Part shown: positions 36,601 to 48,369 of the stretch, piece after piece
Layout of the letters: each line of letters starts with the position of its first letter
Position numbering within the stretch: the stretch's first letter is position 1
From: Hepsetus odoe
Taxonomy: Eukaryota; Chordata; Actinopteri; Characiformes; Hepsetidae
Direction of reading: 5' to 3'
NCBI GenBank assembly: GCA_017165825.1
Contig: CM029370.1
Span: 16,417,013 to 16,481,012, forward strand
Length of the DNA stretch: 64,000 bases
Made by a program: the position numbers and the translations under genes
Notes under the pieces: model-generated
What the model saw: only the letters and a program-made list of their open reading frames with translations
What the model was told of the DNA's origin: nothing
Database searches by the model: none

Positions 36601-39099
36601 CACAGATTAGATGCTGTCCTGCATCTTCTGTGCAGAAGTGTGAGGAAAACAGCAGTTAACAGGCTGTGTACCTATTAAAATGTAAAATGCCTTTGTCTTA
36701 CCCATGCCTAAGAACTGGAGGGGATGCTATTGTGTTGTGGAATGTTTGAGGATTAGGCAAAAAAGTGGATATAATTGATGTTAGACGAGCAGCTAAATGC
36801 TTATTTCGCATGATGTTGGTCTTTACAGCCAGGTGTGAACTTGAGTTATGGTCTCGATAGGCGCTGTGGAGTGACTTCCTTTAACAACAACTTTAAATCT
36901 CATAACCAGATCTGAATTACAGTGCTTTTGGAATGTTTTGGTGGAAAGGAACACTACTACTTCTTCACTGAACGTCTCGTCTTGATGTGGTTGATTGTAC
37001 TTACTGCCCTTCATCATTCTTACAGTAGGTTTTGTGCATCTTAACCTACAGAAGTTCCAGATGAGTGCTTTTTAGGGAATATGGTGAATTAATGTATCCA
37101 TATAATTGGACAACAAAGGACACTTGACTTTTTGTCGCATTGTGGTGTTTATGAAATGTCGCTGACAGCCATCTCTTCAGTTCACATTTGTTCAAGGCTG
37201 CTGACAACCGTGCGGCATATAGGCTGCTCTCTTCTCTGCTATTAACGGCAACTGTAGGTGATCAACTCCACAGGGGTGTCCAATGGTCCCTTCATGCTCC
37301 TAACTGCTTGGTGGCTTATGTGTGGTGATTGGATCTTTATGTGAGGAATTCATGCTGGGTTGAGGCTAGTTCGCCACAGCAGGGAGCCAGGTGATGTTTC
37401 ACAGCCCACACACTTAATAAGATGTTTTTTTGCTGTAATCACAGCCAACAGCCTACATGGGAAAAGTGTATGTACTGCAGCACTTGGCTGATGGAGGCTT
37501 GGAATCAGGGTGTGAACAAGGGCAATGCAAACTCCTATTGCAGTCCCCACTTTCAAATATATGCTTCAAGGAACTGCTTTGATGTGCACACTAAAGAAGA
37601 TTGTTCTGTTCTCTTTTTTATTCTGTTCTATATTAGTGTAGGCTAGTCTGCTCTATTCTGTTGTTATGGTGCGTGCTATTCTACGTTGGTCTCTACTCCA
37701 TTGCATCTGATTTTATTTTGTTTTATTAATTTATGCTGTGTTTTATTCTTTTCTGCTCTTTTTTTAACCTATTCTGTGCTATCCTATTGTTTTCTGTTCT
37801 TTTTTTATGTTCTTTACTATTCTGTTTATTTATTTACTTTAATACTTTATTTTCTTTAATATAATGATCTTATGTGTGCATCCTCTGCCGTTAGCTATTT
37901 GAGAACACAATAACAAATTCAGAGCAAATGAGAACATTTAATAAACCGATTCTGTGCAGGGGATGTGTTTTAGACAATGAAATGGTTTTTATTTTAGCCA
38001 TTGCACTCATCTCTGAATCAGATTTTGTGTGTTCAAGTGTGAAGAGTGTTAAAGTAAGCTGATCTTTTCTTTTGGTTTTTCTTTTTTCATGAAATGTTCA
38101 TAATATACCAGAAATGCTAGATTGGGCAGATACTATGCAGAATTACGTTCATATATCCAGAGTGACAACCACATGTTGTCAGCCTGTAGAGGGAGCATGA
38201 GTGTGTATGCAGAAACTACTAGTGTTTGGTACCGTGTGTGTGTGCACCACATGCATGTGTGTGTGCATACTTGCAGCAGCAGGCCTCTGATTGCTGATTC
38301 CAGTCACACTGCCTCCTCCTCCTCTTCTGTCTGCCTGCAGTAGATTCTCTGCTTTTCATGCCTGCTGCCTTTCATTGCCTGGCCACTGGCTGCTATGCAA
38401 GGCTATATCATTAGCACACAAAGTAGGATTGATGGGCTAGACTGCAGAGCCACCCGGCAGAGAGGGAGAGAGATGCACTTTCTGCCCCCTCACTTCCTTA
38501 TTATAGCCCACTGAGGGGCATTTAGGGTATTTACAACATTTAATACAGCTTGTGTGTACTGCAGAGGTGGTATGTAATTGTGTGTGCATTGCAACACAAA
38601 TGAATATGGCATATTTAGACAAAATCATTCAATTCTGCTTTACATTTGTGGAATGGTGATATTATAATGCACTAGAAAGCATTAAAAATGCATAAATACT
38701 GCAACAGTTGACTTATTTTTCATCCAGTTCAACAGGGTAAGACCTCAGAGTTTATTCAAATCATTTGTCATTTTTAAATAATTGCAGCGCATGCATGATG
38801 TGAAGAGCCTTTAAATAAAGGTACATGTTGCCAGCTGAGCAAACATATTAAAATTCGTAATTGCATGGCAGACAGTGTTGCAGGGAAAGAGGGAAGAAAG
38901 GATGTTAATTATTACTCCAAGGTAATGATCCAAAACATACATTGCTTCAAAATTAACTCCACGTCAAGAAACAAAATTAGTTGAAACGGCCTTCACCGTC
39001 CTTAGCTTCGAATATTGAAAAATGAGAGTTTGAACTGAAACAAGTTGCTCCTAAGATGGCCTTTGACTTTTTCTTATCTAGAAGCCTTCTGCAGGGGAA
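33639..39099. other. Gene-free intronic stretch
   Basis: (CA)n at 36288-36332. A degenerate TTCTGTTCTATT-rich block at 37600-37860 is listed separately. Simple-repeat-free blocks at 35040-35420 and 35725-36000 (GTTAATTAAGC, then CTAATTTATTAGG) look enhancer-like. A minus-strand frame at 34978-35322 is open for 114 codons but has no recognisable domain, and the region reads like noncoding DNA. 33650-34050 gives a 144-codon minus frame that runs into the SINE, so it is a chance frame. Confidence 0.45.
37600..37865. repeat. Degenerate tandem repeat of a TATTCTGTTC-type motif
   Basis: Variants of TTCTGTTCTATT and TTTTATTCTG recur irregularly for about 260 bases on a T-rich strand. An old microsatellite or satellite, too eroded to define one unit. 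Confidence 0.6.
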
Positions 39100-39610
39100 A
39101 AGTCAAGTCAAGTAGGTTTTTATTGTTATTTCAGCCATATACACAGTACATAGTGAGACGAAATAACGTTCCTCCAGGACCCTGGTGCTACACATAAGAC
39201 GACATAGGACACGACATAAGACACAAGACAAGGCAACAAGTGCAGACAACAACAGACAGAACAATAGATGGTACATTCAGTACATTCATCCGACGGAGAG
39301 CTGCAGTGTTGCAGAACAAAGCAGCTCATGTTGTTGGCAGTGTGATAGAGCAGCAATGTTGTGGTTAAAGTGCGGAGTGAAAAAAAAAAAAGTAATAAGT
39401 AATAGTAGTAGATAAGGTGATTAACAGTTTAAAAGTCTGGAGGTCAGGGGGAAGAACTGTTACCCTTCCTGGAAGTGGCGCGTATGCTGCAGAACCCTTT
39501 CCCGGATGGCAGGAGGGTGAAGAGAGTGTGGGAAGGGTGTGTGGGATCATCCACAGTGCTGGTTGCTTTGCGGATGCAGCGAGTGGTGAAAATGTCCTGA
39601 ACAGAAGGCA
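39100..39610. mobile_element. Interspersed repeat of a type common in fish genomes, family not named
   Basis: Begins near GTTTTTATTGTTATTTCAGC and has CATATACACAGTACATAGTG and GTTCCTCCAGGACCCTGGTG. Later come AGGGGGAAGAACTGTTACCC and GGATCATCCACAGTGCTGGT. I recall blocks like these recurring in teleost sequence, and part of it resembles the stretch at 48370-48720. Class (DNA or retroelement) and exact ends are not clear. Confidence 0.5.
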
Positions 39611-41659
39611 GAGAGACACTGAAGAAAAAAATGTGTGGAAAAAATCAAGAATAGAAAGAGTGACTGCTGGATACAAGGAAATACAAGAGGCTGTGATTTC
39701 AGCTAAAGGGGTCTGTGTTGACTGAATGGCCCGAACATGTAATGCTTTATTTTAAGATAGTTTATCGTTTTTTATGCTGCTTTATTATATTTAATGTTTT
39801 AATCTATCAAATTCACCGAATAAATAATTATGCATTACATGTGTGTGAATGCATCTTGTGTGTGGGCTAAAGGGACTACATGACTGTACATTTGGCATAA
39901 CAACAGAAAGCTCCTTCTGCTTGGACACGTTTAAATAAAAAAGAATTTAAAAAAGACTTGCAGATGAATCCCTGGCCAGCCGTAACAGGTTGTCACACAT
40001 GTAAAAGCTGTGGAAAAAATTTCCCGAGGCATGCTCAGAGTGGCCCAGGAAGGAAAAGGCATGCTGAAATAAAAACCAGTGTGAACAGTGATCTCTCTGC
40101 GAGTTAAAGAGGACGCTGATGTGCTCTGACATGCCGCTGGTTCTTTTTGACAGGCTTCCTTTGGTTCATTTTCACCCCGGCCCGCTGCGCAGACGGCCGA
40201 CGTGTTGCGGGACGACTCTGTGGCTGTGGAGAAGAGGGGAGGGAGAATGAGAGAGAGAGATGAGATGGGAGGGGAGGAGACAGTGAGCGTGTCAGATGCT
40301 CCTATTAGGCCCAGCGTGCTTTTACACTGTAATGCAAAAATGTGTCTACACAGAGGAACACATTATTTCTAACCTCTGCCAGAGAGCATATCCATTTTCT
40401 TTTTAAATTAAAAATGTTGAGCCAAGAGAGTAGACTTGCCACGGAGCATTACTATCAGATCAGCCCACTGTAGTGTGCCCCTCGGGTAGAGGGAGCAAGT
40501 GTGTGAGAGAGAGAGAGATTGAGAAAGAAAGATGTGATATATATATATATATATATAATGGAAGGAAGACTGAGAGTGATGAATTGGAAGACAGTAAGGT
40601 GCACCCTAAAAGGAAGGAGTTAATGAAACAGAGAGGACGGGGATTGAAAATGGAGAGGTTTAAGAAGAGAGGGATGAGGGATGGAAGAAAGAGATCAGTA
40701 GCAGGTGAAAAGCAAACACAAATGGGGAGGGGGTAGGGGGGAGTGAAAGTCTACCTCGCTCACATACACACACAAGCACACGCACACACACACACACACT
40801 ATTCAGAATAAATTAATATGGAAGTGAGAGACTACGCAGTGGAGACCACAAACCCTCAGACCTCTCATGCTATGTGTTATGGATGGAAAAATATGGTGAT
40901 GCGCTTCTTGCTATTCAGATCAGGTTTTTAGCCCTCGGTTCCAAGGACAACTTAGCATGCTATGTATTCCCATTGGCCCGTGTACTGTGTACATATGCTG
41001 TGTAAGCTTCCAGTGAAGTACATTCCCGCAGTGGACAGATTCATGGACCCCTTCCCCATTTACTTATTTTCTCTTTCTGTTCTTCATAATCACAATCAGC
41101 ATTAAATCAACCCTCCTCAAGGTTCTTTATGATGGACAAGTAAAAGGAAGACTGGGGGTTGAAATGATCTCCTCTCTCGCTCTGTCTCGCTCATCCCCCC
41201 TCCTCTCAGCAGTAGCTAGCTGATGCATGCATTGGTTATGTAGTGCTATAAAGGATAATGAAAGCAGTGGACGTGTGTAAGCACATCTTCAGCTTCTTAT
41301 GTTTCCCTTCCTTTGTCATTGACTGATTCCATAAGCTATTAAATATAGTTATTCATAGTGGTTTGATGTCATTGTTGATTAAATTAGACTTCATGGACCA
41401 GGTTTCTTTGCAGGGGTAGTTTGGGATATATTTTTCTTCATGCCCGGTAAAAAACTGAAGGGTGGGTCTTACCACAGTCCAAAAACATTCACGACAAAGG
41501 AATTGGAAATGGTTAATTTGCCCCAAGCATGCATGAACATGTTTGTGATGGAGCAATAACTTATCTGCAATGATTGTCCTCCTTTCACCCTAACTGTGCT
41601 GTGGCTCCCCTCTTGATTCTGGTTAGAAAAGGCTTTTCATTTACCCTACTTGCCTCTTT
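39611..41659. other. Gene-free intronic stretch, purine-rich in part
   Basis: (GA)n near 40505-40520, (TA)n at 40536-40557 and interrupted (CA)n at 40764-40800. The purine-rich strand at 40480-40740 gives a spurious charged open frame. No exon is recognised. Confidence 0.5.
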
Positions 41660-41875
41660 ATTTACATTTTTACATTTACATTTAGCAGACGCTCTTATCC
41701 AGAGCAACTTCCATGTCCTAATTACAGGGACAGTCCCCCTGGAGCAACTAAGGGTTAAAGGTCTTGGTCAGGGGCCCAGTGATGGTAGTGATGGAGGTGG
41801 GGATTTGAACCTGTGATTGGTTGGTCCATAGACCTTAGGCAAGTATCCAACCACTAGACAACCACCATCCACCAC
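41660..41875 (-). mobile_element. HpaI-type tRNA-derived SINE
   Basis: The plus strand begins TTTACATTTTTACATTTACA and continues TTTAGCAGACGCTCTTATCC, the reverse complement of the HpaI-type 3' module. Further on lie GGATTTGAACCTGTGATTGG (inverted B box) and CAACCACTAGACAACCACC (inverted A box). Same family as 33125, diverged. Confidence 0.9.
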
Positions 41876-42352
41876 CAATTTTTAACGCTGATAAGGGTAA
41901 AATACTCTTAAAGCTGAAAGAAATTGCTCCACAATGTCCTGCATGTTCAATGTGTAAAAGGCCAACATCATCTAGCAAAAAAATATTGCAAGTTCTCAGC
42001 CATCAAAGCATTTATAATCATTTCACTTACAAAAACTTTGAAGTAGCTTTAATGGACGTTGAACTCTGCTGCCTGTCCCCAATGCTGTGAACAATTCTGC
42101 AATCACTCAGACCATTTGCTACTGATCTGACAGGACAGATGTTGAAGCTCTGTCATACTGAGAGTTTCAGGACAGTAAGAGTTGAGTGAGCTGGTTGTGA
42201 CAGAGAGTTGATGGAACTAGATGCCCCCCCGAGGCACTTTTTATCAGTCTGGCTCTACAGCATACAGGCTGTTGTTCTTAGCATCTCGGATGAACAGGGG
42301 TATGGCTAAGTAGGTTAAGAGGACTGGAGCTTAGGTTGTACATGTACACGTT

Positions 42353-42386
<34 letters not shown>

Positions 42387-42953
42387 TCATGCATGCACTC
42401 ATAAACTTTAATCTTTAGTGGATATTTAGTGGATAGATGTTAGAGATTGAGTCAACCGGCGAGAGAGCTTCACTTTTAGTTACCTCTATTGGGCATCTCC
42501 AAACAGGGCTTCAACACGCTGTGGAGCGTGTGCAGCAGGAACAGTAAGAAGTATTATCATAATATTTGGGCTCATTTTTCTGAAGAGCAAAGATTTGTCC
42601 TTTTGGAGGGAGTAAAGGAGCATTGGCATGTCGTTTTATGCTAAGAAAGCGTTCACAGCAGGCAAAGCGTGGTAATGAGTGATTCTGGGAACTAGGGGGG
42701 ACGTTTTAACTTTTAACACCTCTGTAACTGTCTAAGTGATATAGAAACAGCCAGGTAAGATATAAATGTTGGGTAACGTTTGGTTCCTGTTGCTGGATAA
42801 TGAGTAGTTGTGAATTGCGGCCTCCTGGCGCCTGCAGGGAGACTGGTCTACTTACTGCTAAAAAAGCATCAAATGTAATGGCTGCAGGATGTAGACCGCC
42901 TCCCTGCAGTGAGACCAAGGTTATGAAGACCTTTCAGAGTGTGTGTGGGTGCA

Positions 42954-42984
<31 letters not shown>

Positions 42985-43868
42985 TTATGTATGTTGATGT
43001 AAAGGGTAGGATGTAGCTCAAAGTATTGCTGGAAATAATGACTATAATTTAGGCCAGAAAATGTATAATGTGTAAGCGGCTCCTTCACAGGGGACCCAAA
43101 CTGCCAAAATTGCTCTACGGTCCACTTCGGAGCTGTTCACATCTGCGATTATACCTCCCAGTTCTCTTTCTCATTCTGTCTCATTCTCCATGTCTCTATC
43201 TCTTTCAGAACATCTCTGCTGGAAAGTAATCCTGACGTGTTACCCCCGATTTACAGCTATTTCATCAGGCACTTGTAATAAAAATGACCTCATTTCTCAT
43301 TAGTTGGATTATTTATCGTATTTTTATCGTCGGCTTCACGCACAGCCCGGTTTAACACATACTGCTATTAGTGTGCCCTTCATACCACACACATTGCTGG
43401 AACTCTCAGTGGAGAAATGAGGCGATATGCAGCCAATGTCCAACTACGATATGGAAGATTTCTTAATTTCAAAGAGCTGCTTGCACCTCCTCAGCCAGCA
43501 CATCTGTCGTATCTTAGTAGTTTTCCTGGCACAGTTATGTCCAGGAGTGTACAATTACACACACAATAACAGTGTTGAATAAGCCATGTGCTTTGTAAAC
43601 CTTGAATGAATTTATTCCTGTAGAAAAAGCAAGCCATGTTCAAGCAGCTTATGCTGTTTTTTGATGTTTCATCTCAGAACTTAGGTTTTAATGTGGTTTT
43701 TAGTAGCTTTGATGTTGTTTAAATGTTGCACTCAGTGAAGGCATTTATAGAGCTAAGCTGCTGTTGACTCTGGATTCCAAATGTATTAATGGGTTATCAT
43801 GTGATGCTTTCAGCTTTAAACACATTCATATGATGGACATATCTAAAAGGCCGACTGGGGGTTGATAT

Positions 43869-43924
<56 letters not shown>

Positions 43925-44437
43925 ACCTCTAAACCCAGTTAAATTTGTGAGAAACTCATTGTCAGGGCAAGCATGGAAATTGAAATTGAATCTAAAAGTC
44001 TCTGAAAGAGCTGGATGATTGATCCTAATCAAAGGCAGCCCCTCTAATGATTAGCAGATTGCTCTGAGGCAAAAGTTAAATGTTCCACTGCTAGAAGTGA
44101 TAAAGTGCCATTTAAGCTCACCAATTATCCACACTTGGCACTCCATAAAATATACCATCTATTATTTACTTCAGATTACAAGCCAGTTTGTGGTTTTGTG
44201 CAGTATAAGGTTTTGTTATGGAAGTTGTGGAGGAATCATACATTTTAATAACCTAGTCTAATTCCAGTTTGAACTCGTGACCCCATGGACTCATGAACCA
44301 CAGGGCTGCCCTGATAGCTTATGTCAGGAGATTTACAGTCAGATTACAGATTTTTTATTTATATTTTTAGCTCTCTCCCCCATCTGTAATGGACAAGTCT
44401 GTCTAAACCCAGTTTGAGAATTCTTAACCTACTCTGC
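41876..44437. other. Gene-free intronic stretch with microsatellites and possible conserved blocks
   Basis: (CA)n at 42355-42382, (GT)n at 42957-42985 and (CT)n at 43871-43919. 43240-43400 and 43925-44170 (CTCTAATGATTAGCAG) are repeat-free and enhancer-like by eye. 44270-44320 has a weak trace of an inverted SINE head. No exon is recognised. Confidence 0.45.
43871..43919. repeat. (CT)n microsatellite, about 24 units
   Basis: Uninterrupted CT dinucleotides. Confidence 0.95.
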
Positions 44438-44634
44438 ATGACAACCTTTGATGACCCTTTGACACTGATGCCTGCTGGTTTCAACAAGTGATTATATAAA
44501 TATATATAAGCAAATATATATATCTGCGATGGGCTGGGCGACCTGTCAGAATTGTGACCACATTAGCCCTGTGTACACACTGGGTTGGGCGCCAGCACCA
44601 CGGCCCGTTTGGGACAAAGCGGCAGAAAATGGAT

Positions 44635-44687
<53 letters not shown>

Positions 44688-44736
44688 CTGTTGAAACCAA
44701 CGGCATCAGTGTCAAAGGGTTATCAAAGGTTGTCAT
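44438..44736. mobile_element. Inverted-repeat element with about 48-bp arms, enclosing a SINE tail and (TA)n
   Basis: The left arm 44438-44486 (ATGACAACCTTTGATGACCC and onward) is the reverse complement of the right arm 44689-44736, with about three differences and one indel. Inside lie AT-rich spacer, an alternative-tail SINE fragment at 44524-44637 (GGGCGACCTGTCAGAATTG to CAGAAAATGGATGG) and (TA)n at 44637-44685. It could be a small MITE invaded by a retroelement, or a rearranged duplication. No coding capacity. Confidence 0.6.
44637..44685. repeat. (TA)n microsatellite, about 24 units
   Basis: Uninterrupted TA dinucleotides directly after the GGATGGATA end of the SINE tail, as if grown from the insertion tail. 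Confidence 0.95.
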
Positions 44737-44752
44737 TAGGTATATATACATA

Positions 44753-45178
44753 CAGTTCTGTACAAAAGTTTTAGGCAGGTGTGAAAAAATGCTGTAAACA
44801 AAGAATGCTTTCAGAAATGGAGAGTGTTGATCATTATTTTCATCAATCAACAAAATGCAGTGAATGAACAAAGAGAAATCTAAATCAATCGTATTTGGTG
44901 TGACCACCTTCCAAAACAGCATCAGTTCTTCTAGGTATACTTGCACACAGTTTTTGAAAGAACACGGATGGTAGGTTGTTCCAAACATCTTGGAGAACTA
45001 ACCACGGATCTTCTGTGTCTGTCTCTTCATGTGATCCAGACACACTGGATGATGTTGAGATCAGGGCTCTGTGGGGCCAGAAGAACTGATGCTGGTTTGA
45101 AGGCAAAAGGTAGAAACACCAAATATTGATTTGATTTAGATTTTTCATTTGTTCGCTCACTTTGCATTTTGTAAATTG
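44753..45178. mobile_element. Tc1-like relic rearranged as a fold-back
   Basis: TA at 44751-44752, then the terminal repeat CAGTTCTGTACAAAAGTTTT. From there to about 45070 the minus strand carries C-terminal transposase sequence (traces of LNII and LQDVWNNLPSVF). From 45079 the plus strand carries the same C-terminal piece again (RRTDAGLKAKG, NTKY). The two halves are therefore inverted copies of one transposase end. The right terminal repeat is lost where (TA)n begins at 45180. Related to the element at 1-218. Confidence 0.75.
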
Positions 45179-45196
45179 AGATATATATATATATAT

Positions 45197-45338
45197 ACCG
45201 TCCCCGTCACTGCTCCCTGGGCGCTTTCATAGCTGCCTGTTGCTGTAGTGTTTGCATGGGTTAAATGCAAAGTTCCAATTCTGTTGTGGTTCACTGTGTG
45301 CTGTGCTGTGACCTCGGAATAGTCACTTTCACTTTCAC
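45197..45338 (+). mobile_element. tRNA-derived SINE, 3' half only
   Basis: Begins ACCGTCCCCGTCACTGCTCC directly after a (TA)n tract and runs through GGGTTAAATGCAAAGTTCC to TCACTTTCACTTTCAC. The tRNA head is missing. It adjoins the fold-back Tc1 relic. Confidence 0.88.
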
Positions 45339-46345
45339 ATATACCCTTGGGTCTTGTATGTGATCAATCCATATTTGACCACCCAAAAGTGATTTACCTG
45401 TGGGGTTGTGCTAAGTCACCTCCATACAGGGCGATTAACTTGGGTCACAGAATCAGCCAGACCTCCCAGGGTAGTGTAGTTATTTTTTCTCCTGATGTCT
45501 TATTTGTGAAAGACTGACAGACTAGCAGAAAACAGTTGCGAATGTCTCCATTATTTAGTGGGCTTGGCAAGGCAGAAGAAATTTGCTGTGACAGTGATGG
45601 GCAGTGGTGGTGTCAGGGTTTCTGCTGCAGGCCTGGGGACTGAACCATGGGGAAATGGCTTGGAAATGTGTGGACAGTGGACCGTTTCGCCAGCGGCCCG
45701 CCGGGAGAGAGGTGCTTAAGCCATGGCCTTGTTTATCAGATTGCAGCGGGTGACATGATTAAGTGTTGTGAATAATTGATGGTGCCATTTCTTATTAAAT
45801 CCTGATGATTTCTGCTCCAGAGCATGCAAATGCTATTTTTTTGGGCCTTAAGTTTGAGCATCTGTTTTATGAGAGTCTGGATTAAGTGCTGTACAGTTCA
45901 ATGTGACAACTTTTAAATTTGTTTCAGGAGTTGAGCATTCAGGCAGCTCATGAAATCATATGTCAGCTATGGTTTTACTTTAAGGCAGATTATGCAAGTA
46001 ATCCTCAAACTTAAAAACAAGAACAGAAATGGAAAAGCAACACAGTACTAGGAACTAGGCTAAAAAGGATGAACAAACGCAAAATCAACATGTAAAAAAG
46101 GGACAGAAAATCAGGGCTCTGCCTGAAAGGATGGCCTGTGCACTATTTTTGGATCGTGCCACGGTGTAGAGGAGCCTGAGACACTGGTGAATATCCAGGG
46201 CGCTGTTTCATTCTACAGTGTAACAATGTGTGTTGACCAAGAAAGATGCCCCAGCACACAAAATGTGATGTACTGCTGCCATAGACTGATGAACAATACT
46301 ATACTCCAGTGTAGGGATTAGTGATTAAGTGTCTAATATTCAAGA
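45339..46345. other. Gene-free stretch with an octamer motif
   Basis: ATGCAAAT, the POU-factor octamer, lies at 45824-45831 within a small palindrome (AGCATGCAAATGCT). The repeat-free block around it (45725-45850) may be an enhancer. No exon is recognised. Confidence 0.4.
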
Positions 46346-46517
46346 ACTATAAAATAAATATCTAATAAGGTGCTGGTGAGCATTTTGACCAAATGGAGTC
46401 AGTGGGTGATACTGGAAGGTGTCATGAGCCTAGGATTCCTGGTCATTCCAGTATCACCCACTGACTCCTTTTAGTCAAAACGCTCACCAGCACCTTATTA
46501 GCTATTTATTTTATAGT
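46346..46517. repeat. Near-perfect palindrome: 72-bp arms around a 28-bp loop
   Basis: The left arm 46346-46417 (ACTATAAAATAAATATCTAA and onward, ending GTGATACTGGAA) is the reverse complement of the right arm 46446-46517 at 68 of 72 positions. The loop is 46418-46445. It would form a long hairpin in RNA or extrude as a cruciform. The arms carry no tRNA-like boxes and match none of the other repeats here. A fold-back MITE is the most likely source. A microRNA precursor is unlikely because the stem is too long and too perfect. Confidence 0.85.
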
Positions 46518-47675
46518 CCGTAAATGTTTAGTGGAGATTCTCCAATAAATTGCAGTGGTTTTGCACAAAGTGATAATAACCTACTATGATACTTGCAAGA
46601 TGGACACCTTGGAAAAAAGAACGAGGAATGAAAGTGTCTCATTAAATGTATCCCTGCATAACAAGGGCACTGAGAGTCCCAGGTTCTATGCAGACGGTGG
46701 AGGAATGGAATGAATGGAAGTGGGGCGCTAATTAAGGCTTGTTTGCATCTGGACAGAAAATCGGCCGTCGTTGTTTTTACGGCGCTTTTCCTCTTCGCCT
46801 TTTCTCTTTTCCTGCTACATGACGTGTGCACGTGAGGAAAAAGGTGGCGGGCAAGTCCAATTTACATCTGAACCAAAGAACAAGCCAAGAGACTAACTCA
46901 CAAGAGAGCGGGATTTCTGTCTGTCTTTTTTCCCCCTCTCTGCCTAAAACATGAAAAGTGGGGAATTCCCTTAAGACGGATCAGACTGTTTGATATCTGC
47001 TGCCGCTGTGTCTCTGTAAATAAAACGGAGAGAAAGAGAGCAAGGAGAGAGAGATGTGAAGCAGCTCTATTTCGGTAATCTCTCTCTCAGTGGATTTGGA
47101 ATAATGATTTAAGTTTGTTTACTCACCTCGACTTGATGAACTGGGTGCGGAAAGTCTGTTCACACGCCTCACACACACACGGACACACACACACGCACGG
47201 ACACACACGCGCGCACACACACACACACTCACACACTCATCTGCTCTACACAGCGAAACTCTAACTGTGCCGGCAGTTCATTGTGGAGTCACACAGTCGT
47301 TTTCGCTTGCTTGTTTCTTCTGAAATTCTAACAGAAGTAGGCCTGTGTCCTAAAACAGTCAAAGCAAACGGATGCTACCATGTGAAACAAAACCCCCTGT
47401 TGCTGTGCTCCAAATCGAGAACATTCAGGAAAAGCATGAGGCCACTTGAACACCCAGTGTTCTCCTAGATTAACTTTTAGTTTTTGATACAGTGGACAAT
47501 GTTTTTTATTGCTAGCTTGTCTTATGCATGTGAAATATTTCAGTATATGCCACAAAGCAAGGAAGCTGCCAGAGGATCCTCACACATCCATCACATGCAT
47601 CTCACTCCAAGAGAGATCAGGAAAAATGTCATGAATGAGACAGAAGGGCTACAGCGGTAGCCCTACCCTACAGGG
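46518..47675. other. Gene-free stretch with interrupted (CA)n
   Basis: CA-rich tract with CG interruptions at about 47170-47240. No exon is recognised. Confidence 0.5.
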
Positions 47676-47936
47676 GCAGCGGTGGCCTAGTGGTTAGGGA
47701 GTTGCCCTGCATTGGAAGATTGTTGGTTTGATTCCCTCACCAGTAGGTTGCCCTGAGGTCCCCTTGAGCAAGGTACTGTCCCTGTCACTGCTCCCTGGGC
47801 GCTTTCAATAGCTGCCCACTGCTGCACAGTGTTTGCATGGGTTAAATGCAGAGGCCCAATTTTGTTGTGGTTCATTGTCTGCTGTGCTGTGACCTCGCAA
47901 TGACGAGGGTTGTTCACTTTCACTTTCACTTTCACT
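47676..47936 (+). mobile_element. tRNA-derived SINE, full length
   Basis: The best-preserved copy of the main family: GGGGCAGCGGTGGCCTAGTG, GATTGTTGGTTTGATTCCC, CCTTGAGCAAGGTACTGTCC, GGGCGCTTTCAATAGCTGCC and GGGTTAAATGCAGAGGCCC, then CGCAATGACGAGGGTTG and a (CACTTT)n tail. CTACAG occurs on both sides and may be a short target-site duplication. Confidence 0.95.
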
Positions 47937-48369
47937 ACAGACCATTTAAGAAGGCCAGTAAATTGGGTCACAGTGTATCATTAGAAATTAAACTTGCAGC
48001 GTGTAGAACAAACTTGCTTTCGGTGAGTCAGATGGCTCTAAGCTTACAGGATATATTTAAAATCACATTTCCCTTGTAACATTCGGTCATTGACAGCAGT
48101 GCGTTCTCTCTCCTTTTGCGCACTCTCCCTTCTGATGACGTGACAGTGCGCTTGCTAGCTTTTCTCTCATGCGGTAAGTAACACACACGGCCTTAGAAGT
48201 GTTGCCAGGTTCACATCTTTTTCAGTCGCAGTCGTGCTTTCAGAGTGCAGCTAGTGCTTTTAAACGGTTGACTCACCACAACTGTGTCAGGATGACCAGC
48301 AGCAGAAAACCCAGAGCCCTGAAAGAGAAGGCAGCCTTGAAAAAGTGTGTAAATTGCCATTGTACTCTT
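47937..48369. other. Gene-free stretch, nothing recognised
   Basis: Short single-copy-looking interval. The small frame at 48290-48390 (SSRKPRALKEKAALKK) is basic but unsupported. Confidence 0.45.

Noticed and set aside
46346..46517. MicroRNA precursor
   Set aside because: The stem is 72 bp and nearly perfect with a 28-base loop, unlike animal microRNA hairpins, which have shorter and bulged stems.
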